From contig PWON01000184.1 in assembly GCA_003557385.1 (NCBI GenBank), positions 1-63,098 of the forward strand: a stretch of 63,098 bases of DNA, read 5' to 3'. The position numbers were made by a program, and so were the translations under genes. The first letter of the stretch is position 1. Each line of letters opens with the position of its first letter. This DNA comes from Bacteroidales bacterium. Its GTDB lineage: Bacteria > Bacteroidota > Bacteroidia > Bacteroidales > UBA7960. Shown here piece after piece: positions 43,169 through 52,457 of this stretch. The notes beneath the pieces are model-generated. The model had not been told where the DNA came from. It searched no databases and was given only the letters and a program-made list of their open reading frames with translations.

Positions 43169-43798
43169 ATGAGAAAACAAATTCTGCTTTTTTTTCTGTT
43201 GCTTGCCGTTTTTTCCTGCCGCCAGGCCGATCCCGGCTGGCCTGACGAACGCCTGCAAAACTGGTTGGACTATTATGATTCCGAACTGAAAGACTTCGGG
43301 GCGGGTGATCACTTTGACAGGCCTTACCGTGTAGAGCAAGCTTACCAGACATCAGACGATGACTTGTTTGTTGATTTGTATGTTTATTCGCCGGATTCGA
43401 CCCGGGCCATTGATCTTGACAGTTATCACCTGGTACTTGAAGTGAAGGATGATGGCAGCCTGTTTTCGCCCGGCAGGGAAGCCGACATGGAAGTTGCCTT
43501 GATCGACCTGGAGCAAGGAATCAGGAAACGTCTGCTGTTTTGCGGCCCGCCCTGTATATTTGAGGAGGCCACATTTCACCCCGACGGACATGTGGTTGTT
43601 GCCGGCTTTATTGAAAACAACAATGGGTTTCATCCCGCCTTGTGGACCATCAAAACAAAAAACGGCTTTGTGGAACTCCGGCAGTCGCCCCGCCTGGTCC
43701 CACCCGGGAACATCCTATACATCTCCGACAAGCGACTGCACCACATCAACTTCTGGTTTGAGAAATATGAAGGGATAGCCACGGATATCCCTTTATGA
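43169..43798 (+). CDS. Unrecognised lipoprotein, 209 aa
   Basis: I do not recognise the family. Signal peptide with lipobox: LLLAVFSC near residue 17 (FSCRQAD), so it should be lipid-anchored. The mature part is mainly beta (LFVDLYVYSPDS, YHLVLEVKDDGSLFSP, EVALIDLEQGIRKRLLFCG, HPDGHVVVAGF, LWTIKTKNGFVEL) and could form a small barrel or propeller-like fold. It starts 2 nt after the serine-hydrolase stop, so the two are almost surely co-translated and may act together on the same envelope substrate. Confidence 0.65.
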   Translation: MRKQILLFFLLLAVFSCRQADPGWPDERLQNWLDYYDSELKDFGAGDHFDRPYRVEQAYQTSDDDLFVDLYVYSPDSTRAIDLDSYHLVLEVKDDGSLFSPGREADMEVALIDLEQGIRKRLLFCGPPCIFEEATFHPDGHVVVAGFIENNNGFHPALWTIKTKNGFVELRQSPRLVPPGNILYISDKRLHHINFWFEKYEGIATDIPL

Positions 43799-43815
43799 AA
43801 TAGCATGTGTTTTCT

Positions 43816-43823
43816 TATCTTTG
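43816..43823 (+). promoter_or_regulatory. -7 element for the DUF5916 gene
   Basis: TATCTTTG followed by TGGCG, 34 nt before the ATG at 43858. Confidence 0.5.
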
Positions 43824-43857
43824 TGGCGTTTTATTTACTGTTACCTGCAAACTACCA

Positions 43858-46332
43858 ATGCCGAAATTGTTTTCTTTTTTTACGGGTTCTCTTCTTCCTG
43901 TACTTTTTCTGCTGACTGCATTCAATGCAAACGCCCTGAACAATGAGCGCAAGGAAATTGTGGCGGTCAGGGCAGATACACCTCCTGTGATCGACGGAAG
44001 CATGCGGGACCCGGCCTGGCAGCAGGCACCTGTGGCGGACCGGTTTTTCCAGCATGAGCCGCACAACGACCGCATGGCAAGCCATGATACCGAGGTAAGG
44101 GTCCTGTACGATGACCATGCCATTTACATCGCGGCCAGGTTATTCGATCCCCATCCTGACAGTATTCTGATGGAACTGGGGTTGCGCAATTCCGGCAACG
44201 ACCTTAATGCAGACAGGTTCTATGTAGACATCAATCCTTTTGACGATGGCATCCACGGGTTTCGTTTCCAGGTATCGGCTTCCGGTGTGCAAACCGACGC
44301 AAACATGTCGGGAAGCGGACGGCACGGTGATTTAAACTGGGATGCTGTCTGGGTCAGCGAGGTGGGGATCACGGAACATGGCTGGATTGTTGAAATGAAA
44401 ATCCCCTATGCCGCCCTGCGCTTCCCAAGGGGGGAGATCCAGGAATGGGGGATCAATTTCTGGCGCGAGATCCGCCGTACCCGGGAAACATCCAGCTGGA
44501 ATTTTGTAAACCGGCGTGTGGGAGATGCCCTGGCATACATGGGCTTGCTCAGTGGGATCAATGGCGTAAGCCCGCCTCTTCGGCTTGCCTTATTTCCATA
44601 TCTGTCAAGCTATGTGGAAAAAAACGGTTTTGACCGCGGATGGGCCAGCACCCTTAATGGGGGCATGGATCTGAAACTCGGGATCAGCCCGGCTTTTACC
44701 ATGGACATGACCCTTATACCCGACTTTGGCCAGGTACAGTCTGATGCGAAAGTACTTAACCTCACCCCCTTCGAGATCAAATACGATGAAAACCGGCAGT
44801 TTTTTACCGAAGGGACCGAATTGTTTTCGAAAGCCGACCTGTTTTATTCGAGGCGCGTGGGCAACAGGCCCCGGAACCACCAGCGTGCAGCTGAGTCCCT
44901 GGAAGAGAACGAGATCATCCGGGAGAATCCACTGGAAACACGCCTGATCAATGCCACCAAAATATCCGGCCGCACATCCGGGGGGTTGGGCCTGGGCTTC
45001 TTTAATGCCATGACAGCGGCCAGCGAAGCCACCCTTAAAGACACCCTGACCGGCGAAAAAAGGAAAATCACCACACAGGGATTCACCAATTACAACCTGC
45101 TGGTAGTGGATCAGAGCCTTCCGAACAATTCATTCGTGAGCCTTATCAACACCAACGTGGCCGGAGCGGAAGAAGGTTATACAGCCAACGTCACCGGTAC
45201 AGAATTACGCCTGCTTGACCGCAGCAATGAATTCCGGGTAAATGGATCGGGGGCACTGAGCCAGCAATACCAGGCAGGTGCCGACAACATTTACGGACAC
45301 AAATACAATGTGCAAATCGGAAAAACAGGTGGCACCTGGCGTTATCATTACAACAGAAGCGTGATCAGCGACACCTATGACCAGAATGATATGGGATTTT
45401 TAAGGCGCAACAACCGGATCAGTGATGGCATTACACTGAGCCACAATATGTTTGATCCATTTTGGCGCTTCTGGTTTCTGACCAATGCCATTACATATAC
45501 CTACTCCCGCTTGTATGAACCCGGAACCTTTACCAGCGTGCAATTGAGCTACAACCTGATGGCATTGTTCGATACCCGTTTCCATATCAGGCTCAATACC
45601 AACTACCTGCCAAGGGGTGAACGCGATTACTACGAACCAAGGGTTCCGGGAAGGTTTTACAGAACGGACAGAGCCCTGAATATAAACATGCATTATTCTA
45701 CCGACTACCGGAAAAGATTGTTCTTTGACGGGGGTTTTTTGCTGGAACGCCGGCAATCGGTCGTCCAACAGGATGCTTTCGGGTTCATGGTGCAACCCAC
45801 ATTCAGGGCAAGCGATCAGTTCAACCTTTCCTATGGTTTTGAATACGGCCAAAAAAACAATGACCTCGGCTTTGTGACCCTGAGCGATCCGGACTCCATT
45901 TATTTCGGCAGGCGCCAATCGCCCACCATCACCAATACCCTAAGAACCACGTATATTTTCACCAATGACCTCTCATTGAATTTCAATTTGCGACATTACT
46001 GGTCGAGGGTGGAATACGACGGACGGTATTACTTTCTGCGACCGGACGGCACCCTTGACCTTATTGACGAAGACCTGCAGATCCCTGACATCAATTACAA
46101 TGCCTTTACCATTGACCTGCTGATCACCTGGCATTTTGCCCCGGGCAGCCAGATGACCATTGCCTGGAAACATGTGATCGACTACAGGCAACCTCTCATT
46201 CATGATGGGTATGTGGACAATTTCCGTGATATGCTGGGGCACCCACAAATCAACAGCTTTTCTGTTCGCTTTCTTTATTATATTGATTTTCAGTCTGTTG
46301 GGCGTTTAAACCAACGCCTATTCAGCGGTTGA
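43858..46332 (+). CDS. DUF5916 outer-membrane protein with CBM9-like N-terminus
   Basis: An 824-residue exported protein. A signal peptide (1-22) precedes a carbohydrate-binding-module-9-like domain (about 30-220: PPVIDGSMRDPAWQQAP, DDHAIYIAARLFDP, DRFYVDINPF, EMKIPYAALRF). The rest (about 230-824) has alternating aromatic strands and ends in a typical beta-barrel tail, as in the DUF5916 family, probably an outer-membrane barrel. Ligand unknown; sugar binding is inferred from the CBM9-like fold only. The ATG at 43858 suits both promoter and signal peptide. It converges on the next hydrolase with a 5-nt gap. Confidence 0.85.
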   Translation: MPKLFSFFTGSLLPVLFLLTAFNANALNNERKEIVAVRADTPPVIDGSMRDPAWQQAPVADRFFQHEPHNDRMASHDTEVRVLYDDHAIYIAARLFDPHPDSILMELGLRNSGNDLNADRFYVDINPFDDGIHGFRFQVSASGVQTDANMSGSGRHGDLNWDAVWVSEVGITEHGWIVEMKIPYAALRFPRGEIQEWGINFWREIRRTRETSSWNFVNRRVGDALAYMGLLSGINGVSPPLRLALFPYLSSYVEKNGFDRGWASTLNGGMDLKLGISPAFTMDMTLIPDFGQVQSDAKVLNLTPFEIKYDENRQFFTEGTELFSKADLFYSRRVGNRPRNHQRAAESLEENEIIRENPLETRLINATKISGRTSGGLGLGFFNAMTAASEATLKDTLTGEKRKITTQGFTNYNLLVVDQSLPNNSFVSLINTNVAGAEEGYTANVTGTELRLLDRSNEFRVNGSGALSQQYQAGADNIYGHKYNVQIGKTGGTWRYHYNRSVISDTYDQNDMGFLRRNNRISDGITLSHNMFDPFWRFWFLTNAITYTYSRLYEPGTFTSVQLSYNLMALFDTRFHIRLNTNYLPRGERDYYEPRVPGRFYRTDRALNINMHYSTDYRKRLFFDGGFLLERRQSVVQQDAFGFMVQPTFRASDQFNLSYGFEYGQKNNDLGFVTLSDPDSIYFGRRQSPTITNTLRTTYIFTNDLSLNFNLRHYWSRVEYDGRYYFLRPDGTLDLIDEDLQIPDINYNAFTIDLLITWHFAPGSQMTIAWKHVIDYRQPLIHDGYVDNFRDMLGHPQINSFSVRFLYYIDFQSVGRLNQRLFSG

Positions 46333-46337
46333 TCACC

Positions 46338-48107
46338 TCAATGCCCTGTCTTGAGAAAGCGAAGACCGGCAAACCGGATGTAGCGTTTTTCGTCGTCCAC
46401 ATCAAAAAATACCGTTTCTCCCTTATACATGCCAAAGCCCCCTATGATGGCCTCACCCGGACCAGCGGGGATCAGGTTGAACCCGGCATATTCGTAGCCA
46501 AATACCCTCTGTTGATGCGGGCTGAGGACCAGCTCAAGTTTCATGATCCCCTCATCGAGCAATACACGGGCTTCCTGGTAGATCACTTCTTCAATCTCCG
46601 GGTCCACTCCGGTCAACCTGTAACTGCCGAGCTTGGCAAAGAGTTCGGCGGGCAGGATATACCGGTCCGTTATATCAATTCCTGCAGGAAATACCGAGCC
46701 GTTGCGGTCAATGACCAGCACCCTGGTATCATCCCAATGCAATGCCTTAAACCTGAATCCCTCACTTATGGAGAACCATCCGTCGGCATGATACATCGCC
46801 TGCATGGTCTGGTCCTGGGTGGTAAATACAAGCTCGCCATTCAAGCTGGATACCCGGAAGAGCTCATTTTGAAGGAGATACAAGCCGGTGATCCCGTCCA
46901 GGGCTTCCTGCGGGGGGGATTCAAACGGTACCTCAGGCGGGGGCTCATCCGCGGGAAAGGATTGTCCGCGCTCCTGCTGAATGGCAGCCAGAATGATCAG
47001 CCGGGCCATCTCTTCCAGGGCATCCAGCACTCCCCCGGTATTGCACAACAGCACAACACCCATATGATGGGCCGGGGCCACCGCCATCACCGCATTGTAA
47101 TGCATGGTGCTGCCAATCTGATAGGCATAGAACCCTTCCATGGGTTCCGGATATTCTTCCATAATCCAGCTCCATCCCGATTGCAGACCGATATCCAGGC
47201 TTTCGGCGGTTTTTTGATCCCGCCACATCATCTGCAACAGGGCATCTCCCACCCTGGGCTCCCGGTGTCCCGTTGCAAGGATCCAGTCAAGCAGTTCCAC
47301 CATATCCCTGGTGTTGGAATACAGCCCACCGCTTGCGCGCAAATTATGCGGCATCTCCCGGTAGGCGGTTTCATCCCAACGGATATAGGCCCCCGAAAGC
47401 GACCCGGGGTCGCTGCTTTTGTCCCGGAACCCGCTATGCGCCATACCGAGCGGGACCAGCACCCGTTCTTGTATATAGTCTTCAAATGATTCGCCGCTGA
47501 GGTTTTCGATCAATTTGCCAAGCAATTCGTAACCCAGGTTGGAATAAAGGTATTTGATGCCGGGAGGATACGCCACATACTGGCCGGCCAGGTGTTCAAA
47601 CAAACCCGGGCGCACGGAAGGATCCTTAGCCATGATCCCCTTGTACAGGTCTCTCGGCAACCCGGCATAATGTCCCAGCAAGTGCCTTACAAGCATCGGG
47701 GGCTGGTCATCAAACCGGCTCATTATTTTGAATTCCGGCAGGTATGCGGAAACCGGTTTGTCCAGGTTTAGCAAACCCTGGCCCATCAATTGCATCACGG
47801 CAATATTGGTAAACATCTTTGTGAGCGAAGCCACCGGGTATACAGTATACTGACTGGCACGAACGTCCTGCCCGTGATCGGCGTACCCAAGGCCTGCCGC
47901 CCAACTGTATCCATCCGGCCCGGCAAAACCAACAGACAAGCCCATGATCCCTTCTGTTTCCATGCTGAGTTCAAGAAATGCCATGATCCGCCCCTCAAAA
48001 CCGGTTTCATGGTATGGGCCGGCACACAGCCTGCCATGATCATTAACGGACAAACAAAGCGCCAGGATCAATGTTAACAAGTCTTTTGGTTTTGCAAGTC
48101 GAAACAT
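46338..48107 (-). CDS. Beta-lactamase-fold serine hydrolase, second copy type
   Basis: A 589-residue exported protein (signal about 1-25) with a class-C beta-lactamase-like domain (about 35-370) and a C-terminal beta-rich region (about 395-589) of the kind often following such domains. Motifs: Ser94-x-x-Lys97 (SLTK) and Tyr188-x-Asn190 (YSN). The third motif (KTG/HxG) is not evident; the region reads IGSTMHYNAV, so activity may be changed. It differs strongly from the hydrolase at 41241 and lacks its membrane helices. It faces the DUF5916 gene tail to tail. Confidence 0.85.
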   Translation of the reverse strand: MFRLAKPKDLLTLILALCLSVNDHGRLCAGPYHETGFEGRIMAFLELSMETEGIMGLSVGFAGPDGYSWAAGLGYADHGQDVRASQYTVYPVASLTKMFTNIAVMQLMGQGLLNLDKPVSAYLPEFKIMSRFDDQPPMLVRHLLGHYAGLPRDLYKGIMAKDPSVRPGLFEHLAGQYVAYPPGIKYLYSNLGYELLGKLIENLSGESFEDYIQERVLVPLGMAHSGFRDKSSDPGSLSGAYIRWDETAYREMPHNLRASGGLYSNTRDMVELLDWILATGHREPRVGDALLQMMWRDQKTAESLDIGLQSGWSWIMEEYPEPMEGFYAYQIGSTMHYNAVMAVAPAHHMGVVLLCNTGGVLDALEEMARLIILAAIQQERGQSFPADEPPPEVPFESPPQEALDGITGLYLLQNELFRVSSLNGELVFTTQDQTMQAMYHADGWFSISEGFRFKALHWDDTRVLVIDRNGSVFPAGIDITDRYILPAELFAKLGSYRLTGVDPEIEEVIYQEARVLLDEGIMKLELVLSPHQQRVFGYEYAGFNLIPAGPGEAIIGGFGMYKGETVFFDVDDEKRYIRFAGLRFLKTGH

Positions 48108-48198
48108 GCCATGCGATTTTTAACCGGGATAAAAAGTACAAACTTTCGGGGAGAATGCAAAATGGTTGGTTTGGTGAGGGCAAACATTTTTAAAAAAC

Positions 48199-48229
48199 TT
48201 TGTAAAAACAAAAAATATTCGTACTTTTG
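48199..48229 (+). promoter_or_regulatory. Promoter of rpsO (TTTG-N19-TACTTTTG)
   Basis: TTTG at 48199-48202 and TACTTTTG at 48222-48229, exactly 19 nt apart: a textbook Bacteroidota housekeeping promoter and the clearest in the window. The transcript would have a leader of about 55 nt before rpsO. Confidence 0.8.
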
Positions 48230-48290
48230 CAGGCCTGTAAACCCCTGTAGTTAATCATTCAAGAAACACAGATTAAATAGAACGAAGAAT

Positions 48291-48560
48291 ATGTATTTAA
48301 GCCCCGAAATCAAGAAGGATATTTTCAAGAAACACGGACAGGATGAAACCGATACCGGTTCGCCCGAGAGCCAGATTGCATTGTTCACACACCGCATCAG
48401 CCACCTGACAAGTCATCTGAAGACCAACAAAAAAGACCTGGGGACCCGCCGGTCGCTGGTGTTGCTTGTAGGGAAACGGAGAAAACTGTTAAATTATTTG
48501 AAAGATAACGACATTGAACGTTACAGGGCGATTATCAAAAAACTGAAGCTGAGAAAATAA
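48291..48560 (+). CDS. rpsO: 30S ribosomal protein S15
   Basis: Small-subunit protein binding the central domain of 16S rRNA, 89 residues, the normal length. Family segments [23 protein letters not shown] and [18 protein letters not shown] are clear. It is followed by a hairpin terminator and then pnp, the conserved rpsO-pnp pair in which S15 and PNPase expression are often linked. Confidence 0.97.
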   Translation: MYLSPEIKKDIFKKHGQDETDTGSPESQIALFTHRISHLTSHLKTNKKDLGTRRSLVLLVGKRRKLLNYLKDNDIERYRAIIKKLKLRK

Positions 48561-48576
48561 TTGGTATAACATGGAC

Positions 48577-48609
48577 ACAGGCAATTACTCGTTAATTGCC
48601 TGTTTTTTT
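48577..48609 (+). terminator. Intrinsic terminator between rpsO and pnp
   Basis: Stem of ACAGGCAATTA with TAATTGCCTGT around a 5-nt loop, then T7. It would limit read-through from rpsO into pnp; no clear -7 element for pnp is seen after it. Confidence 0.85.
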
Positions 48610-48661
48610 ATCTAAACATATAAATGATCCGAATATTTTAAAGAAGAAAGTAAAAAAAAAG

Positions 48662-50809
48662 ATGAGTAAGCAAAAAGAGATTCAGAAGACAATTGACCTG
48701 GGCGATGGAAAGATCATCACCCTTGAAACAGGCAAGTTGGCGAAGCAAGCCGACGGAGCAGTGGTGGTTCGCATGGGCGACACCATGTTGCTTGCTACCG
48801 TGGTAGCAAAATCCGAAGTCAGGGAGGGACAGTCGTTCCTGCCCCTGTCAGTTGATTATCAAGAAAAATATGCGGCAGCCGGACGGTTCCCGGGAGGTTT
48901 TTTCAAGCGGGAGGCCCGTCCGTCTGAACATGAAATATTGATCTCACGACTTGTGGACAGGGCACTGCGTCCCATGTTCCCCGATTTTTACCAGGCTGAA
49001 ACCCAAGTGTTGATATCGCTGATATCTGCCGACAAGGATACCTTGCCGGATGCACTGGCGGGGCTGGCGGCATCAGCTGCGCTCAGCGTTTCAGACATTC
49101 CTTTCAACGGCCCCATTTCCGAAGTCAGGGTCGCCCGTATCGAAGGTACATTTGTCATCAACCCGGGCATAAAAGAAAAAGAATCGGCCGATATCGACCT
49201 GATTGTGGCCGGAACCCTTGAAAACATCATTATGGTGGAAGGCGAGATGAAGGAGGTATCTGAAGCTGAATTGCTCGACGCCATTAAAAAAGCCCACGAA
49301 GCCATTAAGATCCAGTGCCAGGTGCAATCGGAACTTGCCACTGAGGTGGACAAGGCCAAAACGAAGAGGGAATATCCCCCGCAGGATGCAGACGAAGACC
49401 TGCTGGCCCGGATGGAAGATGCAATGTTTAAAAAACTTTATGATGTGGCCGCACAATGCATTGCCGACAAACATGTGCGCAGGGAAACATTCGACCAGGT
49501 GCTGGCAGAATACCTCGAAGGTATTGCTGAAGAAGAACAGGAAGAGAAAGGTGAATTGATCAAAACGTATTTTGGCGATATCCAGAAAAAAGCCATCAGG
49601 AATTTTGTGCTTGACACACAAAAACGCCTGGATGGGCGGAAACCTGACGAGATCCGCGACATTTGGGCCGAAGTGGACTACCTGCCGGCTGCCCACGGAT
49701 CGGCCGTATTTACCCGGGGCGAAACCCAGTCGCTGACCACGGTGACCCTGGGTACCAAACTGGATGAACAAACCATTGACGGTGCAGTAATTGAGGGGAA
49801 AAGCAAGTTTTTGTTGCATTACAATTTCCCGCCTTTCTGTACCGGCGAGGTAAAAATGATGCGTTTTACCAGCCGCCGCGAAATAGGTCACGGCAACCTG
49901 GCCATGCGTGCTTTAAAACCGGTACTGACCAATGGCAACGACAACCCTTATACGATTCGCGTGGTATCTGACATCCTTGAATCGAACGGGTCATCATCCA
50001 TGGCCACCGTTTGTGCCGGCACCATGGCCCTGATGGACGCGGGTATCAAGATTTCCAAACCGGTATCCGGGATTGCCATGGGCATGATCGCCGATACCAA
50101 AACAGGCAAATATGCCATTTTGTCCGACATATTGGGCGACGAAGACCACCTGGGCGATATGGATTTTAAGGTGACGGGGACAACAGACGGCATCACCGCC
50201 TGCCAGATGGACATCAAGATCGATGGCCTGCGATACGAACTGCTGGAAGAAGCCCTGGCACAGGCACGCAAAGGGCGCCTGCACATCCTGAAAGAAATGG
50301 AGAAAACCATTTCTGAACCAAGGCCTGATTACAAACCCCATGTGCCGCGAATCGTTAAGATGACGGTACCCAAAGAATTCATAGGCGCCATCATTGGCCC
50401 CGGCGGCAAAGTGATCCAGGAGCTCCAGAAAGAGAGCGGCAGTACCATTGTAATCGAAGAGGTCGGTGAATACGGGATGGTCGACATTGTTTCGGAAAAT
50501 AAGGCATCGATCGATTATGTGGTGGAACGGATCAAGGGCATCATTGCCGTTCCGGAAATAGGGCAGATCTACCAGGGAAAAATAAAAAGCATCGTGCCGT
50601 TTGGCATGTTTGTGGAAATAATACCAGGCAAAGAAGGATTGCTTCATATCAGTGAAATTGAGTGGAGAAGGCTTGACAAAGTGGAAGACAGCGGTTTCAA
50701 GGTGGGAGATGATATTGAAGTGAAACTCCTGGATCTGGATAAAAAGACAGGTAAGCTGAAACTCTCGCGCAAGGCATTACTCCCAAGGGAACCCAGGCGC
50801 CCGAATTAG
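48662..50809 (+). CDS. pnp: Polyribonucleotide nucleotidyltransferase
   Basis: 3'-5' phosphorolytic exoribonuclease, trimeric, active in mRNA decay. From the ATG at 48662 it has 715 residues. Two RNase PH domains (about 15-150 and 325-540, with [18 protein letters not shown] in the first), a KH domain with the IIGPGGK loop (around 575), and a C-terminal S1 domain ([20 protein letters not shown]) are all present. A longer frame upstream is ruled out because it covers the terminator. The start [17 protein letters not shown] is typical. Confidence 0.97.
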   Translation: MSKQKEIQKTIDLGDGKIITLETGKLAKQADGAVVVRMGDTMLLATVVAKSEVREGQSFLPLSVDYQEKYAAAGRFPGGFFKREARPSEHEILISRLVDRALRPMFPDFYQAETQVLISLISADKDTLPDALAGLAASAALSVSDIPFNGPISEVRVARIEGTFVINPGIKEKESADIDLIVAGTLENIIMVEGEMKEVSEAELLDAIKKAHEAIKIQCQVQSELATEVDKAKTKREYPPQDADEDLLARMEDAMFKKLYDVAAQCIADKHVRRETFDQVLAEYLEGIAEEEQEEKGELIKTYFGDIQKKAIRNFVLDTQKRLDGRKPDEIRDIWAEVDYLPAAHGSAVFTRGETQSLTTVTLGTKLDEQTIDGAVIEGKSKFLLHYNFPPFCTGEVKMMRFTSRREIGHGNLAMRALKPVLTNGNDNPYTIRVVSDILESNGSSSMATVCAGTMALMDAGIKISKPVSGIAMGMIADTKTGKYAILSDILGDEDHLGDMDFKVTGTTDGITACQMDIKIDGLRYELLEEALAQARKGRLHILKEMEKTISEPRPDYKPHVPRIVKMTVPKEFIGAIIGPGGKVIQELQKESGSTIVIEEVGEYGMVDIVSENKASIDYVVERIKGIIAVPEIGQIYQGKIKSIVPFGMFVEIIPGKEGLLHISEIEWRRLDKVEDSGFKVGDDIEVKLLDLDKKTGKLKLSRKALLPREPRRPN

Positions 50810-50881
50810 GCTGTATGCTGCAACCCTCTTTCTGTTTTTACGTATCATTGGATACATGATTATCCGAACAGGCGCTGTTTG

Positions 50882-51748
50882 ATGAGACAACTGAAAATAG
50901 TAAAACAGGTTACCAACCGGGATACTGCTTCACTGGATAAGTATTTGCAGGAAATTGCAAAAGTGGGGCTTATATCTGCCGAAGAAGAGGTACGCCTGGC
51001 ACAGCGCATCAAGAAAGGCGATAAGCAGGCACTTGAGAAGCTCTGTAAGGCCAACCTTCGTTTTGTTGTATCCGTATCGAAACAATACCAGAACCAGGGC
51101 CTGAGTTTGCCCGACCTGATCAACGAGGGCAATCTCGGACTGATGAAGGCCGCCGAACGTTTTGATGAAACCAAGGGGTTTAAGTTCATCTCTTATGCGG
51201 TGTGGTGGATCCGTCAATCCATTTTACAGGCCCTGGCGGAACAGGCCCGCATTGTCCGGTTGCCGCTCAATAAAATCGGAACAATCAACAAAGTGAATAA
51301 AGCCTTCAGCCAGCTTGAACAAGTACACGAAAGGGAACCAAATCCGGAAGAAATTGCCGAAATGCTTGACATCACAGCAGAAGAAGTAAAGGACGCCCTC
51401 AAACACAGCGGGAGGCATTTGTCGATGGACGCCCCCATCATGGAAGGGGAGGAATCGGACATGTATGAGATTGTTTACAACGACGACGACGACAATGCAC
51501 CGGAAAACAGCCTGCTGTACGACTCCCTGAAAAATGAGATTGAACGTACCATTGCCACCCTGCCGGAAAGGGAAGCGGAAGTAATTTTACATTATTTCGG
51601 GCTCAGTGGATTGCAACCCCATACCCTCGAAGAGATCGGAGAAAAACTGAATCTCACCAGGGAGCGTGCACGCCAGATCAAGGAAAGGGGACTTCGCCAC
51701 CTGAAACAAACATCCAAGTGCAAAATTCTCCGGACATACCTTGGATAA
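50882..51748 (+). CDS. rpoD: RpoD/SigA-type sigma-70 factor
   Basis: RNA polymerase sigma factor of 288 residues, the short form of primary sigma in Bacteroidota (no region 1.1). It opens [23 protein letters not shown]. Region 2 is canonical ([46 protein letters not shown]). Region 4.2 reads [19 protein letters not shown], where most primary sigmas have RERVRQIKEKAIRRLR-like sequence. It may therefore be a variant or second RpoD-like factor. The ATG at 50882 is chosen over a TTG one codon before. It lies between pnp and rpe. Confidence 0.9.
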   Translation: MRQLKIVKQVTNRDTASLDKYLQEIAKVGLISAEEEVRLAQRIKKGDKQALEKLCKANLRFVVSVSKQYQNQGLSLPDLINEGNLGLMKAAERFDETKGFKFISYAVWWIRQSILQALAEQARIVRLPLNKIGTINKVNKAFSQLEQVHEREPNPEEIAEMLDITAEEVKDALKHSGRHLSMDAPIMEGEESDMYEIVYNDDDDNAPENSLLYDSLKNEIERTIATLPEREAEVILHYFGLSGLQPHTLEEIGEKLNLTRERARQIKERGLRHLKQTSKCKILRTYLG

Positions 51749-51785
51749 ACTGCAATACCAACAGCAATCATTCAACCGGTAAAAT

Positions 51786-52439
51786 ATGCGGCATCTTGTA
51801 GCACCCTCTTTATTGTCGGCCAATTTCCTTTGCCTGGAAAAGGATATTGACATGGTGAACCAAAGTGAGGCAGACCTGTTTCATGTGGATGTGATGGATG
51901 GACATTTCGTCCCCAATATCTCTTTTGGGTTTTCCATCATCAAACAAATCAAATCGCTGGCAAAGAAGCCCCTGGATGTGCATCTGATGATCAGCAACCC
52001 GGATCAATACCTGGAAGACTTTAAGGATGCCGGCGCCGACTGGTTAAGCGTACACTACGAAACATGCCCCCACCTGCACCGAAGCATTCAGCAAATAAAA
52101 AAACTCGGCATGAAGGGGGGTGTGGTGTTGAATCCGCACAACAATGTGGAGTTGCTGAAAGACATATTGCCGGATGCTGATTTCGTTTTGTTGATGTCGG
52201 TAAACCCTGGCTTTGGCGGACAGCACTTCATTGAAGGGACCTATGAACGTATTCGCGCCCTGCACAGGATGAAACAGGACCTGAACCCGGGCTTGCTGAT
52301 TGAAGTGGATGGTGGGGTGGATCACGTCAACGCCAAAGCGCTTGCAGAGGCAGGAGCTGATATCCTGGTTGCCGGAAGCGCTGTGTTCCATTCGACTGAT
52401 CCTGCCCAAACCATTTCCAGGATCAAGCATCCTGATTGA
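51786..52439 (+). CDS. rpe: Ribulose-phosphate 3-epimerase
   Basis: Interconverts ribulose 5-phosphate and xylulose 5-phosphate in the pentose-phosphate pathway. TIM barrel of 217 residues, the usual size. Metal/active-site segments: FHVDVMDGHFVPN (His-x-Asp, about 33-45), VHLMISNP, LLMSVNPGFGGQHF and IEVDGGVD. Begins 37 nt after the sigma gene; converges on the MFS gene with an 18-nt gap. Confidence 0.96.
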   Translation: MRHLVAPSLLSANFLCLEKDIDMVNQSEADLFHVDVMDGHFVPNISFGFSIIKQIKSLAKKPLDVHLMISNPDQYLEDFKDAGADWLSVHYETCPHLHRSIQQIKKLGMKGGVVLNPHNNVELLKDILPDADFVLLMSVNPGFGGQHFIEGTYERIRALHRMKQDLNPGLLIEVDGGVDHVNAKALAEAGADILVAGSAVFHSTDPAQTISRIKHPD

Positions 52440-52457
52440 CCGCCTCGACATAATCTG

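Noticed and set aside
46329-47489. 386-codon plus-strand open frame
   Set aside because: Antisense to the serine hydrolase at 46338-48107, which has SxxK and YSN motifs. No protein features.
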